From the NCBI RefSeq assembly GCF_014841105.1, contig NZ_JACYWE010000001.1:325064-383305 (forward strand): a stretch of DNA of 58,242 bases. The letters run 5' to 3'. The stretch comes from Lolliginicoccus lacisalsi. GTDB lineage: Bacteria > Actinomycetota > Actinomycetes > Mycobacteriales > Mycobacteriaceae. Under the pieces are notes generated by a model. The model ran no database searches and was not told where the DNA came from. It saw only the letters and a program-made list of their open reading frames with translations. Made by a program: the position numbers and the translations under genes. This document shows, piece after piece, positions 39,133-48,327 of this stretch; position 1 is the first letter of the stretch, and every line of letters starts with the position of its first letter.

Positions 39133-40215
39133 ATGGTGTACCGCATACTGCTGAGGCTGATGTTCCTCCTGCCACCAGAGGTCATCCACCGGTTCGTGTT
39201 TGGCGCGATCAAGGCGGTAGGCATCATTGCGCCGCTGAGCTGGATCAGCAGTGCGCTGCTCGCCCGCCACGACCCCATCCTCCGCAGCACCGCCTTCGGG
39301 GTCGGGTTCCCGGCACCCCTCGGCCTCGCCGCCGGCTTCGACAAGAACGCCGCGGCCGTCAACTCGTGGGGACCGATCGGTTTCGGCTACGCCGGGATCG
39401 GCACGGTCACTGCTCACGCCCAGCCCGGCAACCCCGCGCCGCGCCTGTTCCGGCTCCCCGCCGACCACGCGCTCATCAACCGCATGGGTTTCAACAACCA
39501 CGGCGCCGGCTTCGCCACCAACAACCTCCGCAAGCGGCGCACCAGCATTCCGATCGGTGCGAACATCGGCAAGACCAAGGTCGTCCCCACCGACGAGGCG
39601 ATCAGCGACTACCTCGCCTCCGCGCGCCTGCTCGGCCCGCTGTCGGACTTCCTCGTCGTCAACGTCAGCTCCCCCAATACGCCCGGGTTGCGTGACCTCC
39701 AGGCCGTCGAGTCCCTGCGCCCGCTGCTCACCGCGATCCGCGCTGCCGTCACCGTCCCCGTCCTCGTCAAGATCGCCCCCGACCTCTCCGACGAGGACAT
39801 CGACGCCGTCGCCGACCTGGCGCTCGAGCTCGAGCTCGACGGCATTGTCGCGACCAACACCACGATCTCCCGAGCGGGCCTCAACACTCCCGCTGCCGAG
39901 GTCGAGGCCATGGGCGCTGGCGGGCTCTCCGGCGCCCCCGTCGCCGACCGCTCGCTCGACGTGCTCCGGCGCCTGCACCGGCGGACGGGCGGGCGCATCA
40001 CCCTCGTCTCCGCGGGTGGCATCGAGACCGTCGACCAGGCCTGGCAGCGCATCCAGGCGGGCGCCTCGCTGCTCCAGGGATACACCGGGTACATCTATGG
40101 CGGGCCGCTGTGGCCGCGCCGCATCAACGAGGGGATCGCCCGCAAGCTGCGCGCCCACGGATACGCATCGCTCGCCGAGGCGGTGGGCAGCGAGAACCGG
40201 CAAGGCGCCCGCTAG
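39133..40215 (+). CDS. pyrD: Dihydroorotate dehydrogenase (quinone), class 2
   Basis: This 360-residue FMN enzyme oxidises dihydroorotate to orotate in pyrimidine synthesis and passes electrons to quinone. The N-terminal amphipathic helix ([20 protein letters not shown] region) is the membrane-association feature of class 2. The catalytic Ser is in [15 protein letters not shown] contacts include GIGTVT and VSAGGIET. The start at 39133 has AGGGAG just upstream. It is followed by repeats and a palindrome in the convergent gap. Confidence 0.96.
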   Translation: MVYRILLRLMFLLPPEVIHRFVFGAIKAVGIIAPLSWISSALLARHDPILRSTAFGVGFPAPLGLAAGFDKNAAAVNSWGPIGFGYAGIGTVTAHAQPGNPAPRLFRLPADHALINRMGFNNHGAGFATNNLRKRRTSIPIGANIGKTKVVPTDEAISDYLASARLLGPLSDFLVVNVSSPNTPGLRDLQAVESLRPLLTAIRAAVTVPVLVKIAPDLSDEDIDAVADLALELELDGIVATNTTISRAGLNTPAAEVEAMGAGGLSGAPVADRSLDVLRRLHRRTGGRITLVSAGGIETVDQAWQRIQAGASLLQGYTGYIYGGPLWPRRINEGIARKLRAHGYASLAEAVGSENRQGAR

Positions 40216-40225
40216 CTGGGGCTGG

Positions 40226-40285
40226 CCCCAGCCGCGGAGCAGGAACCCCAGCCGCGGAGCAGGAACCCTAGCCGCGGAGTGGAAA
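40226..40285. repeat. 20-bp tandem repeat grading into a palindrome
   Basis: CCCCAGCCGCGGAGCAGGAA occurs at 40226 and 40246. A third, changed unit (CCCTAGCCGCGGAGTGGAAA, 40266-40285) forms the left arm of palindrome copy 4. Confidence 0.9.
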
Positions 40286-40319
40286 CTTTCCCCGCTCGGG
40301 CCGGGAAAAGTCTCCACTC
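40277..40319. repeat. Palindromic repeat copy 4
   Basis: Arms GAGTGGAAACTTTCCCCG (40277-40294) and CGGGAAAAGTCTCCACTC (40302-40319) pair at 16 of 18 positions. It sits between the convergent pyrD and YbhB-like genes. The outer bases (GAG/CTC) differ from copies 2 and 3 but remain paired. Confidence 0.85.
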
Positions 40320-40374
40320 TCAAGCGACATCGCCCGGCACCGCCACGCCCGGGCTTCAAGCGCGGCCGGGGCGG

Positions 40375-40905
40375 CTACTCCTGGCTGTAGGTGCCGACGA
40401 TCACCGCGCGGGCGATGGCCTGCGAGAAAAGGTTGAACCCGAGGAATGCCGGCGTCGCGGTCTCGGACAAATCGATGCTCTCGGTCGCTACCGCGTGCAC
40501 CGCGATGTAGTAGTGGTGGATCCCATGCCCGGCAGGCGGGCCGGCGCCGATGTAGCCACGGAAGCCCGCGTCGTTGCCGAGCTGCACCGCGCCCTCGGGA
40601 AGGGCGTTGCTGTCCTGGGAGCCCGCGCCGGAGGGCAGCTCGGTGACGCTCGCCGGGATGTTGGCCACGGCCCAGTGCCAGAAGCCGGAGCCTGTGGGCG
40701 CGTCCGGATCAAGGACGGTGACCGCGAAGCTCTTGGTCTCCTCCGGGAATCCGCTCCACGCGAGCTGCGGGGAGATGTCCTCGCCCCCCGCGCCAAGCAT
40801 GCCCGAGACCTGGGGCATCGCCAGGCGCTCGCCGTCGGTGACATCGGTGGATGTCAGGGTGAAGGTGGGCAGCACGGGCAATGATGCGTACGGATTGATG
40901 ACCAT
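40375..40905 (-). CDS. YbhB/YbcL-family (PEBP-like) protein
   Basis: This 176-residue phosphatidylethanolamine-binding-protein-like domain corresponds to Rv2140c. The ligand-pocket motifs are [15 protein letters not shown] and [11 protein letters not shown]. The ATG at 40905 (MVINPYAS) has GAGAGGAAAG upstream. No signal peptide is seen. The ligand is unknown; it is convergent with pyrD. Confidence 0.92.
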   Translation of the reverse strand: MVINPYASLPVLPTFTLTSTDVTDGERLAMPQVSGMLGAGGEDISPQLAWSGFPEETKSFAVTVLDPDAPTGSGFWHWAVANIPASVTELPSGAGSQDSNALPEGAVQLGNDAGFRGYIGAGPPAGHGIHHYYIAVHAVATESIDLSETATPAFLGFNLFSQAIARAVIVGTYSQE

Positions 40906-40987
40906 ATGCTTTCCTCTCGTTGTTGTTCCCGCCCGTACCAGGTCGGCAGGGCTGCGTGATGCCACGCGCTCCGATGGGCAACTGGGG

Positions 40988-42382
40988 CTAGCAGCGCCTC
41001 AGGAGCTCGCCGAGAACGCGGGTGCCAAAGCGGAGCGCATCGACGGGCACTCGTTCATCGACGCCGTGGAAGAGCGAGGCGAAGTCGAGCTCGGGCGGTA
41101 GCTGCAACGGCGCGAACCCGAAGCAGCGGATGCCGAGCTTCGCGAAAGCCTTCGCGTCCGTCCCGCCGGAGAGCATGTAGGGCACGGTGCGCGCGCCCGG
41201 GTCCTGCGACAGCAGGGCATCGTTCATGGCGTCGACGAGATCGCCGTCGAAGGTCGTCTCGTAGCTATCGAGCTTGGTCACCCACTCGCGGGTGACGTCG
41301 GGACCGAGCAGCGCATCGACCTCCTTCTCGAACGCTTCCTGGCGCCCGGGCAGCACCCGGCAGTCCACGACGGCCTCGGCGGTCTGCGGGATGACGTTGG
41401 CCTTGTAGCCAGCGCGGAGCATCGTGGGGTTGGCGGTATCGCGGAGGGTGGCGCCGATGATGCGGGAGATGCTGCCGAGCTTGGCGAGGGTGCCCTCGAG
41501 GTCGGGAGATTCCGGGGAGAGGTCGAGTCCGGTCTCCTCCCCCACGGCCGCGAGGAACTGCTCCACCGATTCGGTGAGCACGAGCGGGAACCGGTGCCGG
41601 CCGAGCCGCGACACTGCCTCGGCGAGATAGGTGACGGCATTGTCCTCATGCAGGAAGGAGCCGTGCCCGGCGCGGGCCTTGGCGGTCAGCTTCATCCAGG
41701 CGATGCCCTTCTCGGCCGTCTCCACGAGGTACAGGCGGCGGTCAGTGCCGTCCGGCCGGGGCACGGTGAGGGAGAAGCCGCCGACCTCGCCGATCGCCTC
41801 GGTGACCCCCTCGAACAAGTCGGGGCGGTTCTCCACCAGCCAGTGCGAGCCGTACTTTCCGCCGGCCTCCTCGTCGGCAAGGAACGCGAACACGAGATCG
41901 CGGGGTGGCACGGTGCCCTCGCGCTTGAACTGCCGGGCGAGGGCGATGGTCATGCCGACCATGTCCTTCATGTCGATCGCGCCGCGGCCCCACACGTAGC
42001 CGTCCTCCACCGCGCCCGAGAAGGGGTGCACGCTCCAATCGGCGGGCTCGGCGGGCACGACGTCGAGGTGGCCGTGGATCATCAGGGCCCCTCGCGCGGG
42101 GTCGGCACCCGGGAGGCGGGCGAACACGTTGCCGCGGCCCGGCCCCCCCGACTCGACGTAGGTGGTCTCGTACCCGGCCTCGTGGAGCTGCTCGGCCACC
42201 CACTCGGCGCAGGGTCGCTCGGGGTTGAGCGTCTCGGGATCCCCGGTGTTGGTGGTGTCGAAGCGGATGAGGCGGCTGACGATATCCACGACCTCCGCCT
42301 CGGCGGCGCTGCGGCGTTCCCCCGCGGTGCTGCTCGCGGGAACGGGCTCGGATCCTGGAGTGCTGTGCTTGTCGGCCGTCAC
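40988..42382 (-). CDS. M20-family metallopeptidase
   Basis: This 464-residue zinc peptidase/deacylase is of the dipeptidase or succinyl-diaminopimelate desuccinylase-like group, syntenic with Rv2141c. Metal ligands are in [27 protein letters not shown] and LADEEAGG (catalytic Glu). A dimerisation domain follows at about 215-330. The GTG at 42382 has AAAGGAGT upstream. Peptide specificity cannot be determined from sequence. Confidence 0.92.
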   Translation of the reverse strand: MTADKHSTPGSEPVPASSTAGERRSAAEAEVVDIVSRLIRFDTTNTGDPETLNPERPCAEWVAEQLHEAGYETTYVESGGPGRGNVFARLPGADPARGALMIHGHLDVVPAEPADWSVHPFSGAVEDGYVWGRGAIDMKDMVGMTIALARQFKREGTVPPRDLVFAFLADEEAGGKYGSHWLVENRPDLFEGVTEAIGEVGGFSLTVPRPDGTDRRLYLVETAEKGIAWMKLTAKARAGHGSFLHEDNAVTYLAEAVSRLGRHRFPLVLTESVEQFLAAVGEETGLDLSPESPDLEGTLAKLGSISRIIGATLRDTANPTMLRAGYKANVIPQTAEAVVDCRVLPGRQEAFEKEVDALLGPDVTREWVTKLDSYETTFDGDLVDAMNDALLSQDPGARTVPYMLSGGTDAKAFAKLGIRCFGFAPLQLPPELDFASLFHGVDERVPVDALRFGTRVLGELLRRC

Positions 42383-42521
42383 ACTCCTTTCCTACCACCG
42401 TGGGCGGGCGAAGTCAGGGATGCGTGGCTGGATTACCCCCAGCATGCGGCGTGAGCAGCGGATTTTGGACTCCGGCCGCCGATGGGCTAACCTATCTCGG
42501 CACGCGCAAAAAACCGCGCAT

Positions 42522-42606
42522 GTCCGGGTGGCGGAAATGGCAGACGCGCTAGCTTGAGGTGCTAGTGCCCGTATAGGGCGTGGGGGTTCAAGTCCCCCCT
42601 CGGACA
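42522..42606 (+). tRNA. tRNA-Leu (anticodon GAG)
   Basis: The 85-base gene folds as a class II tRNA. The acceptor stem GTCCGGG pairs with CTCGGAC, the anticodon stem CTAGC/GCTAG holds the loop TTGAGGT with GAG at 42556-42558, there is a long variable arm (GTGCCCGTATAGGGCGT), and the T-arm is GGGGG-TTCAAGT-CCCCC. CCA is not encoded. It would read CUC and CUU codons. Confidence 0.97.
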
Positions 42607-42614
42607 CAGAGGCA

Positions 42615-42643
42615 ACACCCTGCATCATCGCGATGCAGGGTGT
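42615..42643 (+). terminator. Hairpin terminator after tRNA-Leu
   Basis: An 11-bp perfect stem ACACCCTGCAT/ATGCAGGGTGT encloses a 7-base loop, followed by TCTCTCGTTGTC. It starts 9 bases after the tRNA. The T-rich tail is weak, as usual in high-GC actinobacteria. Confidence 0.75.
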
Positions 42644-42736
42644 CTCTCGTTGTCGCGGGGTCAGCACGGATGCCGGTCGATCCGCCGGCTCCTCCGTGGC
42701 AGGTCCGGGCGCGCTTGTGCTGAGCCGACCAATCCG

Positions 42737-43060
42737 TCAACGCCGCCGCTGGTCCTCCTGCTTCGAGATCTGCTTGTCGAGCTGGCTCCACAGCTCGTCG
42801 CGCACCTCCGCGATGGCTGTCTCGATCTGCTGCTCGGTGGAGGTGGCAACGAGCTTGGGCATGCCGGAGATCCAGCACTCGAGGACGACGCGCTGCGAGG
42901 GGGTGTCGCGCTCCTTGACCGAGATCTCCATCTCGACCTGCTCGGGCGACCAGCGGGAGAGCCGGGAGTCGAGGCGACCGAACAGGATCCCGGTAATCGC
43001 ATCACCGTCATCGCTGGTGAACTGGGGGACGATCCGCACGCGGTCGGCGTAGTCGCTCAT
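42737..43060 (-). CDS. HPF/RaiA-like ribosome-associated protein (probable)
   Basis: This 107-residue protein has the beta-alpha-beta-beta-beta-alpha pattern of the ribosome hibernation-factor N-domain. VEMEISVKERDTPSQRVVLECWISG and ATSTEQQIETAIAEVRDELWSQL (given in short parts) align in character with the HPF strand-helix order. The start ATG at 43060 is preceded by a short GGAGCC. If real, it would bind the 30S decoding region in stationary phase. The match is by pattern only and lacks the long HPF C-domain. Confidence 0.6.
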   Translation of the reverse strand: MSDYADRVRIVPQFTSDDGDAITGILFGRLDSRLSRWSPEQVEMEISVKERDTPSQRVVLECWISGMPKLVATSTEQQIETAIAEVRDELWSQLDKQISKQEDQRRR

Positions 43061-43264
43061 GGTGGCTCCATTCGTTGCTGGCAGTGGTGCCCCCTCGATG
43101 CTAGTCCTGGAATTCACGATGCCGCTGGTGGAGCGGTATCATCGACGCCGCGCACGGGCTGCTTCGCGGCATCCCGGGGCGCTTGTCCGAGACGGCGGCA
43201 CGATCGCGCGGGGTGGCTCGATGGCCCGGCGCCTGGAGCACAGAATGGCTGGCACGCACCCCTC

Positions 43265-44698
43265 ATGATCGATCCCGACGAGCTGGCGACGTGCCTGCGC
43301 GTACTGGAGCAAGCCGGTGAGCTTGACCCGGAGCATCCCGATTCCCTCACCGTGCAACGCGCGGTGGGTGGCTTGTTCAAGTCCTTGAAGCGGCGCCGGC
43401 GCGTGCAGGCCCGGGCCGAGAAGAACGCCCACGACCGGGCGATCATCGAATCGACCGCCACCGGCTCGCCCACGCGCATTGACGACGAGACCGAGGGGAT
43501 CCCGCTGACCTCCACCGCCAAGGGCGCCTCGGCAGGCACGCTGCTGCAGCCGCAGGGCTGCTACATCTGCAAGACCGATTACACGCGGATCGATGCGTTC
43601 TATCACCAGCTGTGCCCGCGATGCGCGGCCTCGAGCCATGCCAAGCGTGACGCCCGCACGGACCTCACGGGCCGGCGAGCGCTCCTTACCGGTGGCCGCG
43701 CCAAGATCGGCATGTACATCGCGCTCCGGCTGCTCCGCGATGGCGCGCACACCACCATCACCACGCGCTTCCCCCAGGATGCCGCGCGCCGGTTCGCCGC
43801 GATGGACGACAGCGCGGACTGGATGCACCGGCTCCGCATCGTCGGCATCGACCTGCGTGATCCCGCGCAGGTGGTGTCGCTCGCGGACCTGATGCAGGCC
43901 GATGGCCGGCTCGACATCCTCATCAACAACGCCGCGCAGACGGTGCGCCGCTCCCCCGGCGCCTACAGCGCGCTCGCCGAGGCGGAGGCCGCCCCGCTGG
44001 CCTCGGGAATGCTCGCCGAGGTCGTCACCTTCGGCAAGCCCAGCCAGTTGCACCCTGCCGCGCTCACCGGCGATCTCGACGTGGCCGCGATGGACGCCTC
44101 CCGCCTTGATGCCGCGACGGTGACATCCCTGGCGCTGCGGGCCGGCTCCGCGACCGTGGAGCGCATCAGCCAGGGCGTCGCGATCGATGCGGGCGGGCTG
44201 CTGCCGGACCTCGCGCGGTCCAATAGCTGGGTGCAGCGCGTGCACGAGGTCGATCCCCTGGAGCTGCTCGAGGTCCAGCTATGCAACTCGGTCGCTCCGT
44301 TCATCCTGGTGTCCCGCCTGCGCGCCACGCTCGCCGCCTCCCCGGCGCGCCGCAAGTACGTCGTGAACGTCTCGGCGATGGAGGGCCAGTTCTCCCGCCG
44401 CTACAAGGGACCCGGGCATCCGCACACCAACATGGCGAAGGCCGCGCTGAACATGCTCACCCGCACCAGCGCGGAGGACATGAAGGACGAGGGCATCCTG
44501 ATGACCGCGGTGGACACGGGCTGGATCACCGACGAGCGCCCGCACTACACAAAGGTGCGCCTCGCTGAGGAGGGCTTCCACGCCCCGCTGGACCTCGTGG
44601 ACGGCGCGGCGCGCGTATACGACCCGATCGTGCAGGGCGAGAACGGCGTGGACCTGTACGGCTGCTTCCTTAAGGACTACAAGCCCTCCGCCTGGTGA
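43265..44698 (+). CDS. SDR-family protein with N-terminal zinc ribbon and altered active site
   Basis: This 477-residue protein has a helical N-terminus (1-65), a zinc-ribbon-like segment with Cys99, Cys102, Cys117 and Cys120 (CYIC...CPRC), and a Rossmann domain starting TGGRAKIG at 142. NNAAQT replaces the usual NNAG. In the catalytic stretch GHPHTNMAKAALNM the SDR Lys is present (about 392) but the residue four before it is Thr, not Tyr. There is also an insert of about 100 residues between NNAAQ and the catalytic region. The cofactor is probably still bound, but normal dehydrogenase chemistry is doubtful. The ATG at 43265 is the first in-frame start consistent with the protein. Confidence 0.82.
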   Translation: MIDPDELATCLRVLEQAGELDPEHPDSLTVQRAVGGLFKSLKRRRRVQARAEKNAHDRAIIESTATGSPTRIDDETEGIPLTSTAKGASAGTLLQPQGCYICKTDYTRIDAFYHQLCPRCAASSHAKRDARTDLTGRRALLTGGRAKIGMYIALRLLRDGAHTTITTRFPQDAARRFAAMDDSADWMHRLRIVGIDLRDPAQVVSLADLMQADGRLDILINNAAQTVRRSPGAYSALAEAEAAPLASGMLAEVVTFGKPSQLHPAALTGDLDVAAMDASRLDAATVTSLALRAGSATVERISQGVAIDAGGLLPDLARSNSWVQRVHEVDPLELLEVQLCNSVAPFILVSRLRATLAASPARRKYVVNVSAMEGQFSRRYKGPGHPHTNMAKAALNMLTRTSAEDMKDEGILMTAVDTGWITDERPHYTKVRLAEEGFHAPLDLVDGAARVYDPIVQGENGVDLYGCFLKDYKPSAW

Positions 44699-44773
44699 GC
44701 CAGCACCCGGCCCGGGCCACGTGCTGGCCAGGCCGGTCCCGCCTAGCATGGAGGGAGAGGCAGGAGGCGGATC

Positions 44774-45166
44774 ATGGTGTACCGGATCATCGGCGACGTC
44801 ACCATGGTCACGCATTTCCTGTTCCTCGTCTACGCGATGCTCGGGGGGTTCCTCGCCTGGCGCTGGCCGCGCACCATCATCCTGCATGTGCTGTGCGTGG
44901 CGTGGGCAGTGGGGCTGACGGTCGTCAATATGCTCGGTGTGGCCTTGTACTGCCCCCTCACCTATGTCGAGGATTGGGCACGCCGCCGCACGGGCGAGGA
45001 GGGACTGCCCGATACCGGGTTCATCGATCACTACCTCACCGGCGTGATCTACCCGGAGCAGTATCTCGGCCTCGCCCGCGCGGCGCTGCTCGGATGCGTG
45101 ATCGTCTCGTGGATCGGGTTCGTCGTGATCCGGCGGCGACGCCGCAGCCTTGTCCTGGTCCGGTAG
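44774..45166 (+). CDS. DUF2784-family membrane protein
   Basis: This 130-residue membrane protein has four hydrophobic segments. The family signature CPLTYVEDW and GFIDHYLTGVIYP are present. AGGAGG lies 7 bases before the ATG. Function is unknown in the family. Confidence 0.9.
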   Translation: MVYRIIGDVTMVTHFLFLVYAMLGGFLAWRWPRTIILHVLCVAWAVGLTVVNMLGVALYCPLTYVEDWARRRTGEEGLPDTGFIDHYLTGVIYPEQYLGLARAALLGCVIVSWIGFVVIRRRRRSLVLVR

Positions 45167-45170
45167 CGGG

Positions 45171-46154
45171 TCATTCGAGCTCGAGGAGATCCTCGAGCCG
45201 TCGCCGCGGAACCGGTGGCAGCGCGGGACCGCTCGCGAGTCCCAGCCGGATCGCGGCCTGGGTCCGGGCGAGCGTGGGGCCCGAGCGCGACGCTGCATCG
45301 TGGACGAGCTCGCGGGGGCGCGGTTCCTCGGTCATGTGGGTGAGCGTGCACGTTGCCACGCCTCGTGCCGTGGCCTCGAGCAGCACCGCGGAGAGCGCCT
45401 GCCCCGCCATCAACCACGCCTCCGGCGAGGCCTCGGCGGTAGCGAGGACAAGGACGCGGGCCTCGTCGGTCGTGCTGGCCGCGGGGAGCGTGCCCCGCTC
45501 GGTCTGGAAGTCACGGCCCGCTGCCCCGCTCGTGCCCGGGCGAGGCAGGGCGGTCGCCGGGATCCCCTCGTCGCGGGTGCTCGCGCCGATCCACCAGTGC
45601 GTGTCGTGCTGGTAGTCGGCGTCATACCGGTGCTGGGCGGTCACCATGCCGGATGCCTCGGTGATCAGGTGGTGCATGCCTGGGTCGATCAAGGTGCTGG
45701 ACACCCCGAGCTCATGGGCTTGGGCGGCGAGCGTTGCCGCGAGATCGTCGAGCGTTCTCGGCTCGAGCGGCCGGTAGGGGCGCCGGTCGGTGCGGCGCAG
45801 CGGGATAGCGGCCGCGATGCGGGCCGCGCGCGGATCGGCACGGTCAAGCGGCGCGGCGGTGACCTCGGCCAGGATCCGCGGATCCCCGCCCGGCATCGGG
45901 CGGACGTGGGTCTCCCAGCCCTCGGCGCGCAGCGCGGCGCGCACATGGTGGAGGGCGGCGCCGCAGCTGATCATCGCCTGCCGCCCTTCCGGGTCGGCGT
46001 GCCGCAGCGTGCGCAGGTCGTCGAGGCGCAGGCGCAGGAGGCGCCCATCCGTGGTCCACAGCCAGGGCTGCGAGTTGTGGACCGAGGGCGCGTGCCGGGA
46101 TTGATCAACAGCCGAACGGAGAGTCGCGAGGCCAGGGGTGTGAATGGTGGTCAT
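45171..46154 (-). CDS. Acg-family FMN-binding protein (1)
   Basis: This 327-residue protein resembles mycobacterial Acg/Rv3131-type nitroreductase-fold proteins. RHAPSVHNSQPWLW is the conserved N-terminal FMN-site motif. AWLMAGQALSAVLLEATARGVATC is the second hallmark region (quoted in two parts elsewhere). The ATG at 46154 has GGAAGG upstream. It follows the second Acg-like gene by 41 bases and is probably its operon partner. In M. tuberculosis such proteins belong to the dormancy regulon and bind flavin without strong reductase activity. Confidence 0.88.
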   Translation of the reverse strand: MTTIHTPGLATLRSAVDQSRHAPSVHNSQPWLWTTDGRLLRLRLDDLRTLRHADPEGRQAMISCGAALHHVRAALRAEGWETHVRPMPGGDPRILAEVTAAPLDRADPRAARIAAAIPLRRTDRRPYRPLEPRTLDDLAATLAAQAHELGVSSTLIDPGMHHLITEASGMVTAQHRYDADYQHDTHWWIGASTRDEGIPATALPRPGTSGAAGRDFQTERGTLPAASTTDEARVLVLATAEASPEAWLMAGQALSAVLLEATARGVATCTLTHMTEEPRPRELVHDAASRSGPTLARTQAAIRLGLASGPALPPVPRRRLEDLLELE

Positions 46155-46195
46155 CGGTGTGCCTTCCGGCGAGGAGGGGTGGGTAGGCCTGCTGG

Positions 46196-47062
46196 TCAGC
46201 GGCATTGCAAGAGGTCCTGCACGGCCCGCCGGTTGGTTCGCGGCAGCGCCGGGTAGCGGCGCACCCCGATCCGGAGAACCGCCTGCGCATGGTTCCCGGC
46301 GCCCGAGCCCGGGCCGGGGCCACGGGCGCAGCGTTGCGCCTCGCTGGCGATTCCCGCGCGGTCAGGGAGGTCCACGACGGGGCAGGTGGCGAGGCCGTGG
46401 GAGGTGGCGACGAGCAGCGCCTCGGAAAGCGCCTCCCCGGCGCGCAGCCAGTCCCTCGGGGTGTCGTGATGCGTGGTGAGGACAGCGATGGCGGAGTAGT
46501 CGGGATCCATGCCCCAGTGCCCGAGCCGCTCGGTGCGCACGGGCAGGCGCGCGGAGGGCGCGACGAGGTACGCGCCGCGGTCGTCGAGGATCGTGATTCC
46601 CACGCCGTGGTTCTCGGCCGTCGCGCGCAGCGCGGCGAACACGGCGTGGTCGTGGGCGGGCGCTGCCAGGGGCCGCGTCTCGGTGCGCCGCTGCTCGATC
46701 GCCAGGAACATCGCCATGTCGCGAGGGCTGGTCATGTAGCGCGGAGCGAGCCGCACGGTGGCTACCAACGTGTCGCTGATGCCGCGGGGGAACCGTTGCA
46801 CCGCGCCGTCCCAGCTCTGGCCGAGCAACGCCACCAGACCGTGATGGAGGGCAACTCCGCAGCTCAGGATCGTGAGCCTGCCGAGCGGGTCGCGGACTCC
46901 GGACATCCGCTCGGGATCGGCATACAGGTGCAGGCCCTTGGTGTCGAACCGCCACTGCCAGGGCTGCCGGTTCCACACCGAGGGCGCGTGACGAGCAATG
47001 CCGAGGGCATCCTGGACGACGCCGGGGGCAGGCATGGTCGTGGGCATATCGATGTGTGGCAT
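46196..47062 (-). CDS. Acg-family FMN-binding protein (2)
   Basis: This 288-residue paralogue of the next gene has ARHAPSVWNRQPWQW at the N-terminus and DWLRAGEALSEALLVATSHG near the C-terminus. The ATG at 47062 has GGGGAG upstream; a longer frame to 47209 is not supported. It is first in the pair. A dyad GGGACC...GGTCCC lies 130 bases upstream. Flavin storage or sequestration has been proposed for the family; the role here is unknown. Confidence 0.88.
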   Translation of the reverse strand: MPHIDMPTTMPAPGVVQDALGIARHAPSVWNRQPWQWRFDTKGLHLYADPERMSGVRDPLGRLTILSCGVALHHGLVALLGQSWDGAVQRFPRGISDTLVATVRLAPRYMTSPRDMAMFLAIEQRRTETRPLAAPAHDHAVFAALRATAENHGVGITILDDRGAYLVAPSARLPVRTERLGHWGMDPDYSAIAVLTTHHDTPRDWLRAGEALSEALLVATSHGLATCPVVDLPDRAGIASEAQRCARGPGPGSGAGNHAQAVLRIGVRRYPALPRTNRRAVQDLLQCR

Positions 47063-47191
47063 CGTGGTCTCCCCGGATGTGGCGACGCGGCGCGCGCTGG
47101 TGGTCCTGTCACGTTCCAGGGTCGCTCGCGCGGGGCCCGCCTCGACACGGGAGAAGGTCACTGCAGCGCGCCCCGGTATTCCCCAATGCCA

Positions 47192-47216
47192 GGGACCTTC
47201 GGCCACCATTGGTCCC
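47192..47216. promoter_or_regulatory. GGGACC/GGTCCC dyad upstream of the Acg pair (DosR-like?)
   Basis: GGGACC (47192-47197) and GGTCCC (47211-47216) are separated by 13 bases. The stretch GGGACCTTCGGCC resembles one half of the mycobacterial DosR box (GGGACTTTnnGnCC type). It lies in the 224-bp gap between the Acg pair and the divergent nucleoside hydrolase gene. No DosR homologue is in the window. Confidence 0.35.
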
Positions 47217-47286
47217 GCATGGCCTGCTGCCCGGCGCTTCCCTCCATCTCGTAGGATGCTGGTGGCCCTGCGGGAAGGAATGGACC

Positions 47287-48327
47287 ATGCGCCAGCAGAT
47301 GATGATCGACCTCGATACGGGGATCGACGATTCGCTCGCGCTGGTATACCTGCTGGCGTCGCCGGAGGCCCGGATCCGGGGCATCGCCTCCACCGGGGGC
47401 AATGTGACCGCGCGGCAGGTCGCGGCGAACAACCTGGCCTGGCTGGATGTCTGCGGCGCGCCGGACATCCCGGTCGCCCTGGGCGCGGAGGCCCCGATCC
47501 TCGATGAGCTGCGCACCAGCGAGGAGACGCATGGTCCGCAGGGCATCGGCTACGCGGAGCTGCCAGCGGCCCGGCGGGAGCTGTCCCCGCTCAGCGCCGC
47601 CGAGCTGTGGGTGAAGCTCGCGCGCGAGCACGAGGGCACGCTCGTCGGCCTCGTGACGGGCCCACTGACGAACCTGGCGCTCGCCCTCGATCTCGAGCCG
47701 CGCCTGCCGGAGATGCTCTCGCGGCTGGTGATCATGGGCGGTGCGTTCCATCATCCGGGCAACACCACCCCGAGCACCGAGTGGAACATCTCGGTGGATC
47801 CGGAAGCCGCAAAGCAGGTCTTCGATGCCTTTGGAGCGGCCGAGACCCATCCGCTGCCGATCGTGTGCCCGCTCGATCTGACCGAGCGCATCATCCTGCG
47901 CCCCGACGACGTCAGCGCGCTCGCCGAGGTCGCGGGCGTGCCGGGCGAGGTCATCGCCCCTGATGATCCGCTCGGCGAGCGCTCCACCTCACCGAACCCG
48001 CTCATCCGGCACCTCTCCGATGCGATCCGGTTCTACATGGAGTTCCATCGGGCCTACGACCAGGGCTTCATCGCGCACATGCATGATCCGTTCGCCGCAG
48101 CCATCGCCCTGAACCCGCACTGGGCCAAGACCCGCGCAGCCACGGTGGACGTGGAACTATCCGGGACCATCACGCGCGGCACGACCGTCGCCGACTGGGC
48201 AGGCATGTGGGGGCGGCATCCCAACGCCGACATCGCCTCCGATACTGATCCGGAGGCGTTCCTCGCGCACCTCGTGGAGCGCGTGGGCAGCTTCGCGGCA
48301 TCGTTGACGGCCGATGGGCAGCGCTGA
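47287..48327 (+). CDS. Nucleoside hydrolase
   Basis: This 346-residue member of the inosine-uridine nucleoside hydrolase family cleaves the N-glycosidic bond of nucleosides. The calcium-binding motif is DLDTGIDDSLAL at the N-terminus. VTGPLTNLAL, VIMGGAF, TEWNISVDPEAA and MHDPFAA complete the active-site set. The start at 47287 has GGGAAGGAAT upstream. The ECF transporter genes follow after one membrane-protein gene, suggesting uptake followed by cleavage. Confidence 0.94.
   Translation: MRQQMMIDLDTGIDDSLALVYLLASPEARIRGIASTGGNVTARQVAANNLAWLDVCGAPDIPVALGAEAPILDELRTSEETHGPQGIGYAELPAARRELSPLSAAELWVKLAREHEGTLVGLVTGPLTNLALALDLEPRLPEMLSRLVIMGGAFHHPGNTTPSTEWNISVDPEAAKQVFDAFGAAETHPLPIVCPLDLTERIILRPDDVSALAEVAGVPGEVIAPDDPLGERSTSPNPLIRHLSDAIRFYMEFHRAYDQGFIAHMHDPFAAAIALNPHWAKTRAATVDVELSGTITRGTTVADWAGMWGRHPNADIASDTDPEAFLAHLVERVGSFAASLTADGQR

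Noticed and set aside
38593-40359. A 588-codon minus-strand frame across lppL and pyrD
   Set aside because: It is a shadow of two well-supported plus-strand genes.
42522-42643. Integration (att) site at tRNA-Leu
   Set aside because: No integrase and no direct repeat of the tRNA 3' end were found; the downstream dyad is a simple terminator.
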